Shown: positions 36,527 through 44,969 of the stretch, piece by piece
Position numbering within the stretch: the stretch's first letter is position 1
Layout of the letters: each line of letters starts with the position of its first letter
Origin: Flavobacterium resistens
Lineage (GTDB): Bacteria > Bacteroidota > Bacteroidia > Flavobacteriales > Flavobacteriaceae
Assembly (NCBI RefSeq): GCF_900182645.1
Contig: NZ_FXTA01000006.1
Coordinates: 1-64,000, forward strand
Reading direction: 5' to 3'
Length of the DNA: 64,000 bases
Position numbers and translations under genes: made by a program
The notes under the pieces: model-generated
Databases searched by the model: none
Told to the model about the DNA's origin: nothing
The model's input: the letters and a program-made list of their open reading frames with translations, nothing else

Positions 36527-37384
36527 ATGCAAAGAGATTTTTTCTTGGGAAGTCAATGGTTGTATTATAAAGTCTATACTGGTGTTAAAACTGCCGACTT
36601 AATTTTATTAGAAAATCTTGAACCAGTTATAGCTGAGTTGGAATTAAATAAACAAATAAAAAGATGGTTTTTTATCAGGTATAATGATCCGGAGGCGCAT
36701 ATTAGGCTAAGGTTTTTAGTTGATAAAACCAATGATTTATTAACAGTTATTAATGCTCTGCAGCCAATATTCAGCCAGTTAATGAAAGATAATTTGGTCT
36801 GGAAAATTCAGACAGACACTTATCAGAGAGAAATTGAAAGGTATGGCTTTAAAACAATGGATGCCTCAGAATTCTTTTTTTGGAATGACAGTAAGATGAT
36901 TTTGCAATATTTACTTCTTCAAAGTGCTTTTTCCGAAAGAGAAACACCTTTATTTTTTAGTTTTTTGGCAATAGATTCATTTTTAAATTCATTTGAGCTA
37001 TCAGCTTTAGAAAAACTTGCATTGATGGATAAACTTCAAATCGCTTTTAAAAAGGAATTTCAAATTGATAAAGCTCAAAAAAAGAATTTAGATTTAAATT
37101 ATCGGACATTATATCCTAAGATAAAGTGTTTTTTAGAAACTTCAAATAAAAATGATTTTCCAGAGATTTTTTCTATTATTATGGAAAAATCAAATAATAT
37201 TAAAGAAGTAGTTTCAAATATCAGAAATGAAATTGAAATTCCGCTTAATGACTTTTTATCAAGTCATATTCATATGATGCTTAACAGGCAATATACTTCT
37301 AAACAAAGAATTTATGAACTACTTATTTACGATCATATGTATAGATATTATAAAACTTTAAATTATCATAAAAATGATTTTTAA
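36527..37384 (+). CDS. LanB-type dehydratase, elimination (C-terminal) half
   Basis: 285 residues, matching the thiopeptide-type/SpaB C-terminal domain: WLYYKVYTGVKTADLILLE at the start, WFFIRYNDPEAHIRLRF (the conserved R-Y-x-D-P-x-x-H-x-R-x-R core), and TYQREIERYGF. This domain removes glutamate to give dehydroalanine or dehydrobutyrine. With the preceding protein it makes a complete but split dehydratase. It is the last gene of the cluster; no LanC cyclase or ABC exporter follows. Confidence 0.9.
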   Translation: MQRDFFLGSQWLYYKVYTGVKTADLILLENLEPVIAELELNKQIKRWFFIRYNDPEAHIRLRFLVDKTNDLLTVINALQPIFSQLMKDNLVWKIQTDTYQREIERYGFKTMDASEFFFWNDSKMILQYLLLQSAFSERETPLFFSFLAIDSFLNSFELSALEKLALMDKLQIAFKKEFQIDKAQKKNLDLNYRTLYPKIKCFLETSNKNDFPEIFSIIMEKSNNIKEVVSNIRNEIEIPLNDFLSSHIHMMLNRQYTSKQRIYELLIYDHMYRYYKTLNYHKNDF

Positions 37385-37423
37385 TAGAGTTTTATTATAT
37401 ATAATAGAAGCAGTATAAAACAA

Positions 37424-37455
37424 AAAACCTGCGAATCCTAGGATTTGCAGGTTTT
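37424..37455. terminator. Bidirectional terminator after the lanthipeptide cluster
   Basis: Arms AAAACCTGCGAATCC / GGATTTGCAGGTTTT with a 2-nt loop and one wobble pair, flanked by A-run and T-run. Confidence 0.8.
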
Positions 37456-37506
37456 ACTATTTTAATTTTATTTGTAAAGAATTCTAAGTATTAAACTTTA
37501 TCAAAA

Positions 37507-37536
37507 AAAAATCCTAATCAAATGATTAGGATTTTT
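37507..37536 (-). terminator. Terminator of tRNA-Tyr
   Basis: Arms AAAAATCCTAATCA / TGATTAGGATTTTT with a 2-nt loop, directly after the 3' end of the tRNA on the minus strand. Confidence 0.8.
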
Positions 37537-37537
37537 G

Positions 37538-37618
37538 TGGGGAGAGCAGGATTCGAACCTGCGAAGTTCACACAGCAGATTTACAGTCTGCCCTCGTTGG
37601 CCGCTTGAGTATCTCCCC
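37538..37618 (-). tRNA. tRNA-Tyr (GTA)
   Basis: Minus strand: 7-bp acceptor GGGGAGA / TCTCCCC with discriminator A, D-arm ACTCAAGCGGCCAACGAG, anticodon loop CTGTAAA (GTA), an extended variable arm and T-arm GCAGGTTCGAATCCTGC. The class II variable arm with GTA anticodon identifies tyrosine. The 3' CCA is not encoded, as usual in this group. Confidence 0.95.
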
Positions 37619-38036
37619 GATCTCAGCTTGTTGTGCTTTGTTGTTCTTAGCGGTGGCAAAGATAGGAACTCTTTCTACATTTCCAAACAAAAAAATGACT
37701 TAATTTTAAGTTATTTTAAAGTTATTTTTTAATTCGTTGGAATTGAAATAAATAAAAAAGGAATCTTATTGAATATTTTTTCATTTATTTCAAAAAGTAA
37801 GATTATTCTTAGTGTAATTTTGTATTTTATATAGTTGATTCAGGATGTGTAAAAGCTGTCAGCTATTATTCTTATTGGCAATTTTAAATAAAAATTGAGA
37901 AAATAGTATCTAATTTAGGATCGTTTAATAATCGATTTATCATAAAAAAAATTAAGCCATCTTTAAAATATTCTCTTGGCTTCATTTTTTTTAATGTACT
38001 TTTTAAAAATATTTTTTTCTAAAAACTATTAGATAA
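37619..38036. other. AT-rich intergenic stretch
   Basis: About 420 bases between the tRNA-Tyr gene and the TlpA-like terminator. It should hold the tRNA promoter just upstream of 37618. No gene, repeat or RNA was recognised. Confidence 0.5.
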
Positions 38037-38065
38037 AAAAAAATCTCCACTAGGGAGATTTTTTT
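38037..38065 (-). terminator. Terminator of the TlpA-like gene
   Basis: Arms AATCTCC / GGAGATT with a 5-nt loop, flanked by A-run and T-run, 18 nt after the stop codon on the minus strand. Confidence 0.75.
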
Positions 38066-38082
38066 ATTCTGAATATTTGATA

Positions 38083-39249
38083 TTATTTAGCTAAAAGCTC
38101 TATAATTTTTGCTTTCAATTCTGGACCTCTCAAATCCTGAGCGACTACTTTTCCTGATGCATCAAGAATAAAAGTTGCTGGAATTGATTCAACATGATAT
38201 TGTGCAGCAATTGGTTCATCCCAAAATTTTAGGTTCGAAACATGTGTCCAAGTTAAACCATCTTTTGCGATAGCTTCAGTCCACTTGCTTTTTTCTTTAT
38301 CTAAAGAAACGCCAATAATGTTTAATCCTTTCGAATGTAGCTCTTTATAAATAGCAACTACGTTCGGGTTTTCTTTTCGGCAAGGACCGCACCATGATGC
38401 CCAAAAATCTACAATAGTTACTTTGCCTAAACTTTCTTTAAGCGAAACCATTTTTCCTTCAGGATTTGGTGCAGAAAAATCTGCTCTTCATTTAGCGCTG
38501 CCAACAGGAGGAGCTGATGCACCTACAGCAGGCAATTTTGCTTGACCAATTTTTGTTTTAGCTTCTTTACCAGGAGTTGTGTTTTTAACTTCCTCATCTA
38601 AAGAGTTATAAATGCTTTCTACTTTTTTAGCATCTGCAGTTGGATCTTCAGACATTCCTTTTACGATTAGAGCAGAAATGAAAGATTTTGGGTGAGATTC
38701 AGCATAAGTAATATACTTCTTTTTAGTATCATTCTGAACTTCTGTTTGGATTTCCATGTATTGTTTCATCAAGCCATTGATAGTTGCTGTATCTTGAGCT
38801 TGTTGAGCTTGTTGCATTTTAGCAGTATTGTTTTTTTGAAAATCTACTAATTTTTTAGAAGTTTTGTTAAGCTCGTCTTGGAATTTTACAAACTCTTCGT
38901 TGTTGTAAGTTCCAGTAATTTTAGATTTGTGGATGCTGTCTTTGTCAATAGCGATTGCAATTTCTCCAGTTTCTAAGATAAATGGAATTGGTGCATTAGC
39001 ATCTTGAAGAATTAAAGTATGAAAAGCTGGTTCAGTTACTTTTCCTTTTATTTCGAATTTTCCGTTTTCAACTTTTACAGTATCAAGGGCAACCGTCATG
39101 TGCGTTACTGGATCTTGACCTTGAAGGATGATAGTTTTTCCGTTTGCAATTCCTGTTGCAGTTCCTGTAATTAGATACTCTCCGTCTTTAACTTTGCTGC
39201 ATGAAATAATTGCTACAGAAGCTGTAAGTAAAAAAAATATTTTTTTCAT
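38083..39249 (-). pseudogene. TlpA-like thioredoxin lipoprotein gene split by an in-frame TGA
   Basis: The first part (39249 to 38488) encodes a lipoprotein (IISCSK) with a DUF4369-like beta domain and a helical linker; it ends at a TGA (38488-38490) after AKLPAVGASAPPVGSAK. The same frame then continues RADFSAPNPEGKMVSLKE into a complete TlpA/ResA-type thioredoxin domain with WCGPC and the cis-Pro region ESIPATFIL, ending at 38083. Relatives run straight from this linker into the thioredoxin fold, so the gene is one unit with a nonsense codon. About nine codons around the stop seem extra. The downstream half could only start internally, without a signal peptide. Confidence 0.75.
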
Positions 39250-39456
39250 TATAAATATTAATTAGTTAATTGATTTGTGCAACAAAAGTATTTAAAAATA
39301 TAGAACATCAAGAATTTTGTAACCTAAAATTTTGTTATAGTTTTTTATGCTCTAAAGTCCCTAAAATCAAGCGATTTGCTTGTTTTATATGTTTTGAAAC
39401 TATTAATTGTGTATTTATTTTGAATGAAAATAAACAATTTAGCATTTTTAAGGCAT

Positions 39457-39485
39457 AAAAAAAGCACTCCGTAATGAGAGTGCTT
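39457..39485 (-). terminator. Terminator of the J-domain/KTSC gene
   Basis: Stem GCACTC / GAGTGC (extended by A-T pairs) with an 8-nt loop and T-run on the minus strand, 24 nt past the stop codon. Confidence 0.75.
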
Positions 39486-39508
39486 CTAGGTATATTTTTG
39501 ATCAAAAA

Positions 39509-39949
39509 CTATTCTTGATTTGTTTTCTTTCTCCAAGTAAAAGAATTCAGGATATGTCTTTTTGCAAATCTTCCTGGTGAATCAGCATTTACCATTTTCA
39601 CGTAAGTTGCTTTAGGAACACTGATGTATTCGTAAACACTTCCGTTAGAGAAATCAATAATCAAACGACCTTCAACAAATTTGTAATCTGTGATTGTGCA
39701 AGTTGAAATTGTTTCTGTGTATTCTGGTAAATTAAGTTTAATAGTATCAGGGTGAATACTTACTAAAAAGTGGTAAGCTTCGATGATCGTTTTACTTTTT
39801 TCTTCTGCCTCTTTTAAACCAGCTTCATTTCCAACAAATTTATCAGGATGAGATTCTTTCATCGCATTACGATAGATTGTTTTTAAATCTTTTAACTCTG
39901 CAGTTTTCTCTACGTTTAGTAACTTACGGTATTCAACTATTTTTTTCAT
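39509..39949 (-). CDS. J-domain protein with C-terminal KTSC domain
   Basis: 146 residues. The N-terminal ~65 residues form a J-domain with the HPD motif (MKESHPDKFVG), the site that stimulates Hsp70 ATPase. The C-terminal ~60 residues form a KTSC domain (FVEGRLIIDFSNGSVYEYIS, then VPKATYVKMVNADSPGRFA), found also in lysyl-tRNA-synthetase-linked proteins. The combination is recurrent in Bacteroidota; its role is not established. It stands as a single transcription unit. Confidence 0.85.
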   Translation of the reverse strand: MKKIVEYRKLLNVEKTAELKDLKTIYRNAMKESHPDKFVGNEAGLKEAEEKSKTIIEAYHFLVSIHPDTIKLNLPEYTETISTCTITDYKFVEGRLIIDFSNGSVYEYISVPKATYVKMVNADSPGRFAKRHILNSFTWRKKTNQE

Positions 39950-40087
39950 AAATAAAAGGTAACTACTTGTCTATTAGTTTGAAATCGATATTAATTAGTT
40001 CAAATCGACAAATTTTTTGCAAAGGTACACTTTTTTTTAACTTTTCAGTTTTCATCTAAAAAATATTCTAGAATGCTGAAAAAATTT

Positions 40088-40228
40088 AACCGCAAAGAAC
40101 GCAAGATTTTTATATAAATGGTTTTTATAAAACGCAAAGTTCGCAAAGCTTTGTATTGATAAAGTTTTGCGAACTTTGCGAATTTTTAAGCGTAATCTTT
40201 AATAAAAAACTTAGCGTGCTTTGCGGTT
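40088..40228. repeat. Intergenic nested palindrome, copy 1
   Basis: Outer arms AACCGCAAAGAACGC and GCGTGCTTTGCGGTT enclose inner arms CGCAAAGTTCGCAAA and TTTGCGAACTTTGCG. The same element lies at 62120-62236. It fills most of the 39950-40281 gap and is the type of dispersed palindrome common in Flavobacterium genomes. Confidence 0.8.
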
Positions 40229-40238
40229 AATTAAAGCA

Positions 40239-40273
40239 TTTCAACTTGAAACCTGAAACCTGAAACCTGAAAC
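40239..40273. repeat. Short GAAACCT tandem repeat
   Basis: Four tandem copies of a 7-base GAAACCT-type unit, related to the inverted GTTTCAAG repeat at 41305-41370 and a reversed copy near 62077-62105. Confidence 0.6.
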
Positions 40274-40281
40274 AAAAAAAC

Positions 40282-40527
40282 TTATTCCGGCTTATGATTA
40301 GCCTTATCAAAGTTTCTAGATTTCTTTGGATATTTATCGTAGCTCATGTCGCTTGGGTTTTCAATAACCGACTTTATTGTAATCCAATCACCAACATTAA
40401 ATTTTGCCTGAACCATTTTATAGTCTAAAAGATACGCGCCGCAGAAATAATTATTGTTTTCATCTTTTTCGATAATACCGGTAAAAACTCCCTTTTGCGG
40501 CATTTTTTGTTCTAAATCTTTAGACAT
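40282..40527 (-). CDS. Small conserved hypothetical protein
   Basis: 81 residues from the ATG at 40525-40527; a start at 40566 would add 13 residues that look like untranslated leader. Contains KGVFTGIIEKDENNNYFCGA and VGDWITIKSVIENP, suggesting a small beta-barrel, followed by a Lys-rich tail. No family recognised. It is divergent from the next gene with about 86 bp between starts. Confidence 0.65.
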   Translation of the reverse strand: MSKDLEQKMPQKGVFTGIIEKDENNNYFCGAYLLDYKMVQAKFNVGDWITIKSVIENPSDMSYDKYPKKSRNFDKANHKPE

Positions 40528-40613
40528 CTTTTTTTTATTTAAAATTGAAGATGCAAAGTTAATCAATTTAGGTTTGTTTTAGGGAGTTCGTGACAATCTC
40601 AGTATATTTGCAT

Positions 40614-41156
40614 ATGCAGAAAAATTTCAAGCCTCATCCAAATTCGTTTAAAAATACTTTTTGTGCTTTTCATGAAGTGCTTCCAGATCGAATTGAAGGT
40701 TTGAAAAAACAATTTGAAAGTAAAGCCGGAAGTACTTATTATTATACTGAAGAAGGGATGTACCGCGTTTCTAACCATTGGGGAAGATTGGCAAACAGTA
40801 AATGGCGCTTGATCGCCCGAGAACCGGAAACCGAATCAAAAACAAAAATTGGTTTTGCCAAATGGAACGAATTTTATCCAGATAATGCCGAAGAAAAACT
40901 ATATTATATAGAAGCCGATTTCGATAAAAACCTTGCCAATTATCAGCATAAAAATAATCCGGAATATGACGGAAAAGCGATATTGAGAACGAGTTTTGAA
41001 ACCACAAAAAGATTAAAACAAGTCCGAAATTTGCAGCAACTGACTTCCTGGGCAAAATATTTTGATTACGACGATATTGATGATTTAAGAAAACAGATTA
41101 TCAACGAACTGATTTTTACAGAAAAAAGTTTAGAAGAAATTAAAAGAGAAATATAA
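40614..41156 (+). CDS. Conserved hypothetical protein
   Basis: 180 residues from the ATG at 40614 (MQKNFKPHP); the upstream GTG at 40590 is less likely. Cytoplasmic, rich in Trp and charged residues (VSNHWGRLANSKWRL, IGFAKWNEFYPDNAEEKLYY), with a C-terminal helical part. I do not recognise the family. It overlaps the following small basic gene by one base (TAATG). Confidence 0.7.
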   Translation: MQKNFKPHPNSFKNTFCAFHEVLPDRIEGLKKQFESKAGSTYYYTEEGMYRVSNHWGRLANSKWRLIAREPETESKTKIGFAKWNEFYPDNAEEKLYYIEADFDKNLANYQHKNNPEYDGKAILRTSFETTKRLKQVRNLQQLTSWAKYFDYDDIDDLRKQIINELIFTEKSLEEIKREI

Positions 41157-41296
41157 TGGGACGCAATAACGAAAGGAATATCAAAAAGCACAATGACAAA
41201 TTGCACAAAGCCCAGGCAAAAGCAAAACAAGCTGAAATTTCACGTAAAGAAAAGCTCAAAGAAATTGTGAAAAAATTCAACGAGAATAAAGAGTAA
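41156..41296 (+). CDS. Small basic protein
   Basis: 46 residues, ATG sharing one base with the preceding stop codon, stop at 41294-41296. Strongly basic and helical (RNIKKHNDKLHKAQAKAKQA). The tight coupling to the upstream gene supports expression. No known function. Confidence 0.6.
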   Translation: MGRNNERNIKKHNDKLHKAQAKAKQAEISRKEKLKEIVKKFNENKE

Positions 41297-41304
41297 TAAA
41301 TATA

Positions 41305-41370
41305 GTTTCAAGTTTCAGGTTGCACGTTTCAAGTTGTTGGAACGAAAACCTGAAACCTGAAACTTGAAAC
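41305..41370. repeat. Inverted repeat of GTTTCAAG family
   Basis: Perfect 17-bp arms GTTTCAAGTTTCAGGTT / AACCTGAAACTTGAAAC around a 32-nt centre. It belongs to the same short-repeat family as 40239-40273 and 62077-62105. Confidence 0.7.
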
Positions 41371-41379
41371 AAAACAACA

Positions 41380-41616
41380 ATGAATACAAAATTTGAAACA
41401 TTAAAAGCAGACGTTCAGGAAATCATTGATTTGATAGCTGCAAAAAACGACAGAGAAGCAAATAATAAATTGCTTGAAGTAAGCGAAACATTAGACGAAA
41501 TGATTGATTTTGCTGAAGAAGATGAGGAAGTAAGAGAAATCAGCCGTTATCAGGTTTTGCTAAATCAGCTTCATGTGAAAATTAACGGAGAAGAGCAGGT
41601 TGATGGCGATGCATAA
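41380..41616 (+). CDS. Small acidic helical protein
   Basis: 78 residues, strongly acidic (MIDFAEEDEEVREISRY), predicted mostly helical with no membrane segment. It overlaps the next gene by about 14 nt, which suggests translational coupling. No family is recognised. Confidence 0.7.
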   Translation: MNTKFETLKADVQEIIDLIAAKNDREANNKLLEVSETLDEMIDFAEEDEEVREISRYQVLLNQLHVKINGEEQVDGDA

Positions 41617-41983
41617 ATGCTTTTGTGATACAGGATTATTGTTTGAAGATTGCTGTGGATTGTATCTTCAACAAAATCAAAAAGCACCAACCGCTTTAGC
41701 GTTAATGCGTTCAAGATATTCGGCATACGCAGCACACAACGCGGATTATCTTTTAGAAACCACTTATATTTCTGAAAGAAAATATTATTCAAAAGCTGAA
41801 ATTCTGAAATGGGCAACAGCGAACAAATGGCAAAAATTAGAAATTCTGAGTTTTACTGAAAACACTGTAGAATTCAAGGCTTATTTTTTAGATGCCAATC
41901 AAAAACCGCAAGTTCATTATGAATTCTCAACTTTTAAATTTGAAAATGACGCATGGTATTATGTTGATGGAAAGTTTGAATAA
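41603..41983 (+). CDS. YchJ-like SEC-C-motif protein
   Basis: 126 residues from the ATG at 41603 (a second ATG at 41609). Begins with a Cys-rich SEC-C-type motif (CFCDTGLLFEDCCG) that binds zinc in related proteins, then ALALMRSRYSAYAAHNADYL and LEILSFTENTVEFKAYF, the pattern of the YchJ/UPF0225 family. The C-terminal SEC-C motif of longer members is absent. Function in the cell is not established. Confidence 0.85.
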   Translation: MAMHKCFCDTGLLFEDCCGLYLQQNQKAPTALALMRSRYSAYAAHNADYLLETTYISERKYYSKAEILKWATANKWQKLEILSFTENTVEFKAYFLDANQKPQVHYEFSTFKFENDAWYYVDGKFE

Positions 41984-42089
41984 TTAATATATCTAACACT
42001 GTTAGTCCTTAATTTTGGTTAGATATTTTAACTAAAAATTAATAAACGTTTCGTTTTTCATAATTCTAAAAAGATGTAATTTTAAAATT

Positions 42090-43208
42090 ATGAAAAACGA
42101 ATTTAAAAAAGGTTTTTATTTTAAGTCGTACGAAGCCCCATTTCAGTCTCCGTTTGAGAAACTTTTTGGTATTTTCAAAGAGCTGATCACCCATACTTCG
42201 GGAGATTTTGACGAAGCAATCAACTGGCTTCGGGAGCTAGACAAGGAATATAAACTGACCGACGAGAACTACACAATCGATGATTTTATCGAAGATTTAA
42301 AAAAGAAAGGTTATATAAAAGACGAAGTCAAACAAGATGGTTCAAATGGCTTTGGAATAACAGCTAAAACAGAAAGAGCAATTCGTCAGCAAGCTTTAGA
42401 TCAGATTTTTGGGAATTTGAAACGTTCCGGAAATGGGAATCATAAAACAAAACATGCCGGAAGTGGAGATGAACATACGGGGGAATTCCGTGAATTTAAT
42501 TTTGGAGATGGTTTAGAGCGAATTTCGTTGACCGAGAGCCTTCGAAATGCTCAAATCAACAACGGCGTAGAAAGTTTCATGCTGACAGAAAATGATTTGG
42601 TTGTTGAAGAAACTCAGTATAAAGCACAAATGAGCACGGTTTTAATGATAGACATTAGCCACAGCATGATTTTATACGGCGAAGACCGAATCACACCGGC
42701 CAAAAAAGTAGCGATGGCTTTAGCTGAATTAATTACAACACGTTATCCAAAAGACACGCTTGATATTTTGGTTTTCGGAAATGATGCCTGGACAATTCCA
42801 ATTAAAGATTTGCCGTATTTGCAAGTTGGACCTTATCACACAAATACAGTTGCCGGACTTCAATTAGCAATGGATATTTTACGTAGAAAGCGAAATACGA
42901 ATAAGCAAATTTTCATGATTACGGATGGAAAACCAAGTTGCGTTCGTGAGCGTGATGGTTCTTATTATATGAACAGTAACGGTCTTGACGAATATATCGT
43001 GGATAAATGCTACACGCAGGCACAACAAGCCAGAAAATTACATATTCCGATTACGACTTTCATGATTGCAAACGATCCTTATTTACAGCGATTTGTGAAT
43101 CATTTCACTGAAGCAAATCAGGGAAAAGCATTTTACACCGGAATAAAAGGTCTTGGTGAAATGATCTTTGAAGATTATGAAACGAATAGGAAAAAAAGAA
43201 TTAAATAA
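42090..43208 (+). CDS. VWA-domain protein, partner of MoxR-type ATPase
   Basis: 372 residues. The C-terminal ~190 residues form a von Willebrand A domain with a metal-site motif DISHS in VLMIDISHSMILYG, plus IFMITDGKPSC for the second metal ligand loop. The N-terminal half has charged helices. Together with the downstream ATPase it resembles Mg-chelatase/MoxR-VWA pairs, which act as metal-insertion or protein-remodelling chaperones. The pair is conserved in Bacteroidota; the client here is unknown. Confidence 0.85.
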   Translation: MKNEFKKGFYFKSYEAPFQSPFEKLFGIFKELITHTSGDFDEAINWLRELDKEYKLTDENYTIDDFIEDLKKKGYIKDEVKQDGSNGFGITAKTERAIRQQALDQIFGNLKRSGNGNHKTKHAGSGDEHTGEFREFNFGDGLERISLTESLRNAQINNGVESFMLTENDLVVEETQYKAQMSTVLMIDISHSMILYGEDRITPAKKVAMALAELITTRYPKDTLDILVFGNDAWTIPIKDLPYLQVGPYHTNTVAGLQLAMDILRRKRNTNKQIFMITDGKPSCVRERDGSYYMNSNGLDEYIVDKCYTQAQQARKLHIPITTFMIANDPYLQRFVNHFTEANQGKAFYTGIKGLGEMIFEDYETNRKKRIK

Positions 43209-43363
43209 AAGTTCTAAGTTGCTAAGATTCTAAGGAGCTGAGGTTTCTTTTGGTACGTGCCAAATATAATAGAGACACACTGTTGCGCCTCTACGCATGT
43301 GGTGACAAATATTGTTCATCAAAATCATAAACAAAAACAATTCAAATTATACATTTCAACAAA

Positions 43364-44827
43364 ATGGAAATAAACAATATAAAAACTTTAGGTCAATTAA
43401 AAGCCTCTGGATATAAAAGCACAAGCATTAAGGATGAATTGCGAAATAATCTTCGTGAAAAAATAAAGTCAGGAAAACCTGTTTTTGAAGGCGTTCACGG
43501 TTTTGAAAACACAGTAATTCCCGAATTAGAGCGTGCCATTCTTTCTCGTCATAATATCAATTTATTAGGACTTCGCGGACAGGCGAAAACGCGTTTGGCG
43601 CGCAAAATGGTAGAATTGCTGGATGAATACATTCCGTTTGTTGCTGGTTCAGAAATTAATGATGATCCGTTGAATCCAATTTCAAGATTTGCTAAAGATC
43701 TAATTGAAGAAAAAGGCGATGAAACTCCAATTTCGTGGCTGCACAGAAATGAGCGTTTCTTTGAAAAACTAGCAACACCTGATGTAACTGTTGCCGATTT
43801 AATTGGTGACGTTGATCCAATAAAAGCAGCGAATTTAAAATTATCATATGCAGATGACCGCGTGATTCATTTTGGAATGATTCCGAGAGCCAACCGCAGT
43901 ATTTTTGTAATTAACGAATTGCCCGATTTACAAGCCAGAATTCAAGTAGCATTGTTTAATATTCTGCAAGAAGGCGATATTCAAATTCGCGGATTTAAAT
44001 TAAGAATGCCTCTTGATATGCAGTTTGTATTTACTGCAAATCCAGAAGATTATACTAACCGAGGAAGTATTGTAACGCCTTTGAAAGATAGAATTGGTTC
44101 ACAAATTTTGACACATTATCCAGAAACAATAAAGATTGCCAGAACTATTACAGAGCAAGAAGCGAAACTAGATGAAAGTCAAAGTGAAGTGGTTTATGTA
44201 CCAGGTTTGGCAAAAGATATTTTGGAACAAATTAGTTTTGAAGCGCGCGAAAGCGAATACATCGATAACAAAAGCGGTGTTAGTGCCCGAATGAGCATTA
44301 CAGCTTTTGAAAATTTAATTAGCACAGCAGAACGCCGTGCATTAAAATCAGGAGTAGATAAAACGGTTTTACGCTTGTCTGATTTTATGGGAATCATTCC
44401 GGCGATTACTGGAAAAGTTGAATTGGTTTATGAAGGAGAGCAGGAGGGAGCGGCTGTTGTGGCGCAGTATTTAATTGGTTCTGCAATCCGAACTTTATTT
44501 CCTGAATATTTCCCTAAAATTGAAAAATTAGAAAAACCCGGTGAAAAAACACCTTATTCTGATTTAATCGAATGGTTTTTTGCAGAAAGTGGTTTTGAAT
44601 TATTAGACGATGCTTCAGATGCAGAATATAAAGCTATCTTAGATGAAGTAACACCGTTAGATATTCTGCTTAAAAAATATCAGCCTGAACTGGACAAAAA
44701 AGACCAATACTTTGTCAAAGAGTTTGTTTTATGGGCATTGGTAGAATATAAAAAATTGAGCAAAGATCGTTTTGCAACTGGACATCAGTTTAAAGATATG
44801 TACGGAAGTTATATTAGTAAATTATAA
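43364..44827 (+). CDS. MoxR/Mg-chelatase-type AAA+ ATPase
   Basis: 487 residues. Walker A in GLRGQAKTRLARKM near residue 70, Walker B-like RSIFVINELPDLQARIQVAL, sensor region FVFTANPEDYTNRG and a C-terminal helical lid. The arrangement with an upstream VWA protein is typical. The ATPase would drive conformational change in a partner. The 155-bp gap to the VWA gene holds a short degenerate repeat (GAGACACACTGTTGCGCCTCT). Confidence 0.88.
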   Translation: MEINNIKTLGQLKASGYKSTSIKDELRNNLREKIKSGKPVFEGVHGFENTVIPELERAILSRHNINLLGLRGQAKTRLARKMVELLDEYIPFVAGSEINDDPLNPISRFAKDLIEEKGDETPISWLHRNERFFEKLATPDVTVADLIGDVDPIKAANLKLSYADDRVIHFGMIPRANRSIFVINELPDLQARIQVALFNILQEGDIQIRGFKLRMPLDMQFVFTANPEDYTNRGSIVTPLKDRIGSQILTHYPETIKIARTITEQEAKLDESQSEVVYVPGLAKDILEQISFEARESEYIDNKSGVSARMSITAFENLISTAERRALKSGVDKTVLRLSDFMGIIPAITGKVELVYEGEQEGAAVVAQYLIGSAIRTLFPEYFPKIEKLEKPGEKTPYSDLIEWFFAESGFELLDDASDAEYKAILDEVTPLDILLKKYQPELDKKDQYFVKEFVLWALVEYKKLSKDRFATGHQFKDMYGSYISKL

Positions 44828-44853
44828 ATTGATAATTGATAATTGTAATCTTT

Positions 44854-44886
44854 AAACCCGACAGATTTTTAAAATCTGTCGGGTTT
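44854..44886. terminator. Terminator after the ATPase gene
   Basis: Arms AAACCCGACAGATTTT / AAAATCTGTCGGGTTT, followed by a T-rich stretch. Confidence 0.85.
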
Positions 44887-44969
44887 ATTATTTTTAAAAA
44901 CAGGATTACCAATTTTAATTAGTCTACCTTGCTGCGTTGGCTGTATTTGCAGTTTTTCCCAAAAAAGAA

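Noticed and set aside
19435..37384. LanC cyclase or ABC exporter for the lanthipeptide
   Set aside because: No protein here has LanC zinc-ligand motifs or Walker motifs of an ABC transporter; the cyclase-like halves have QW and DxDD-type motifs instead.
37535..37732. 65-codon plus-strand frame
   Set aside because: It runs antisense through the tRNA-Tyr gene.
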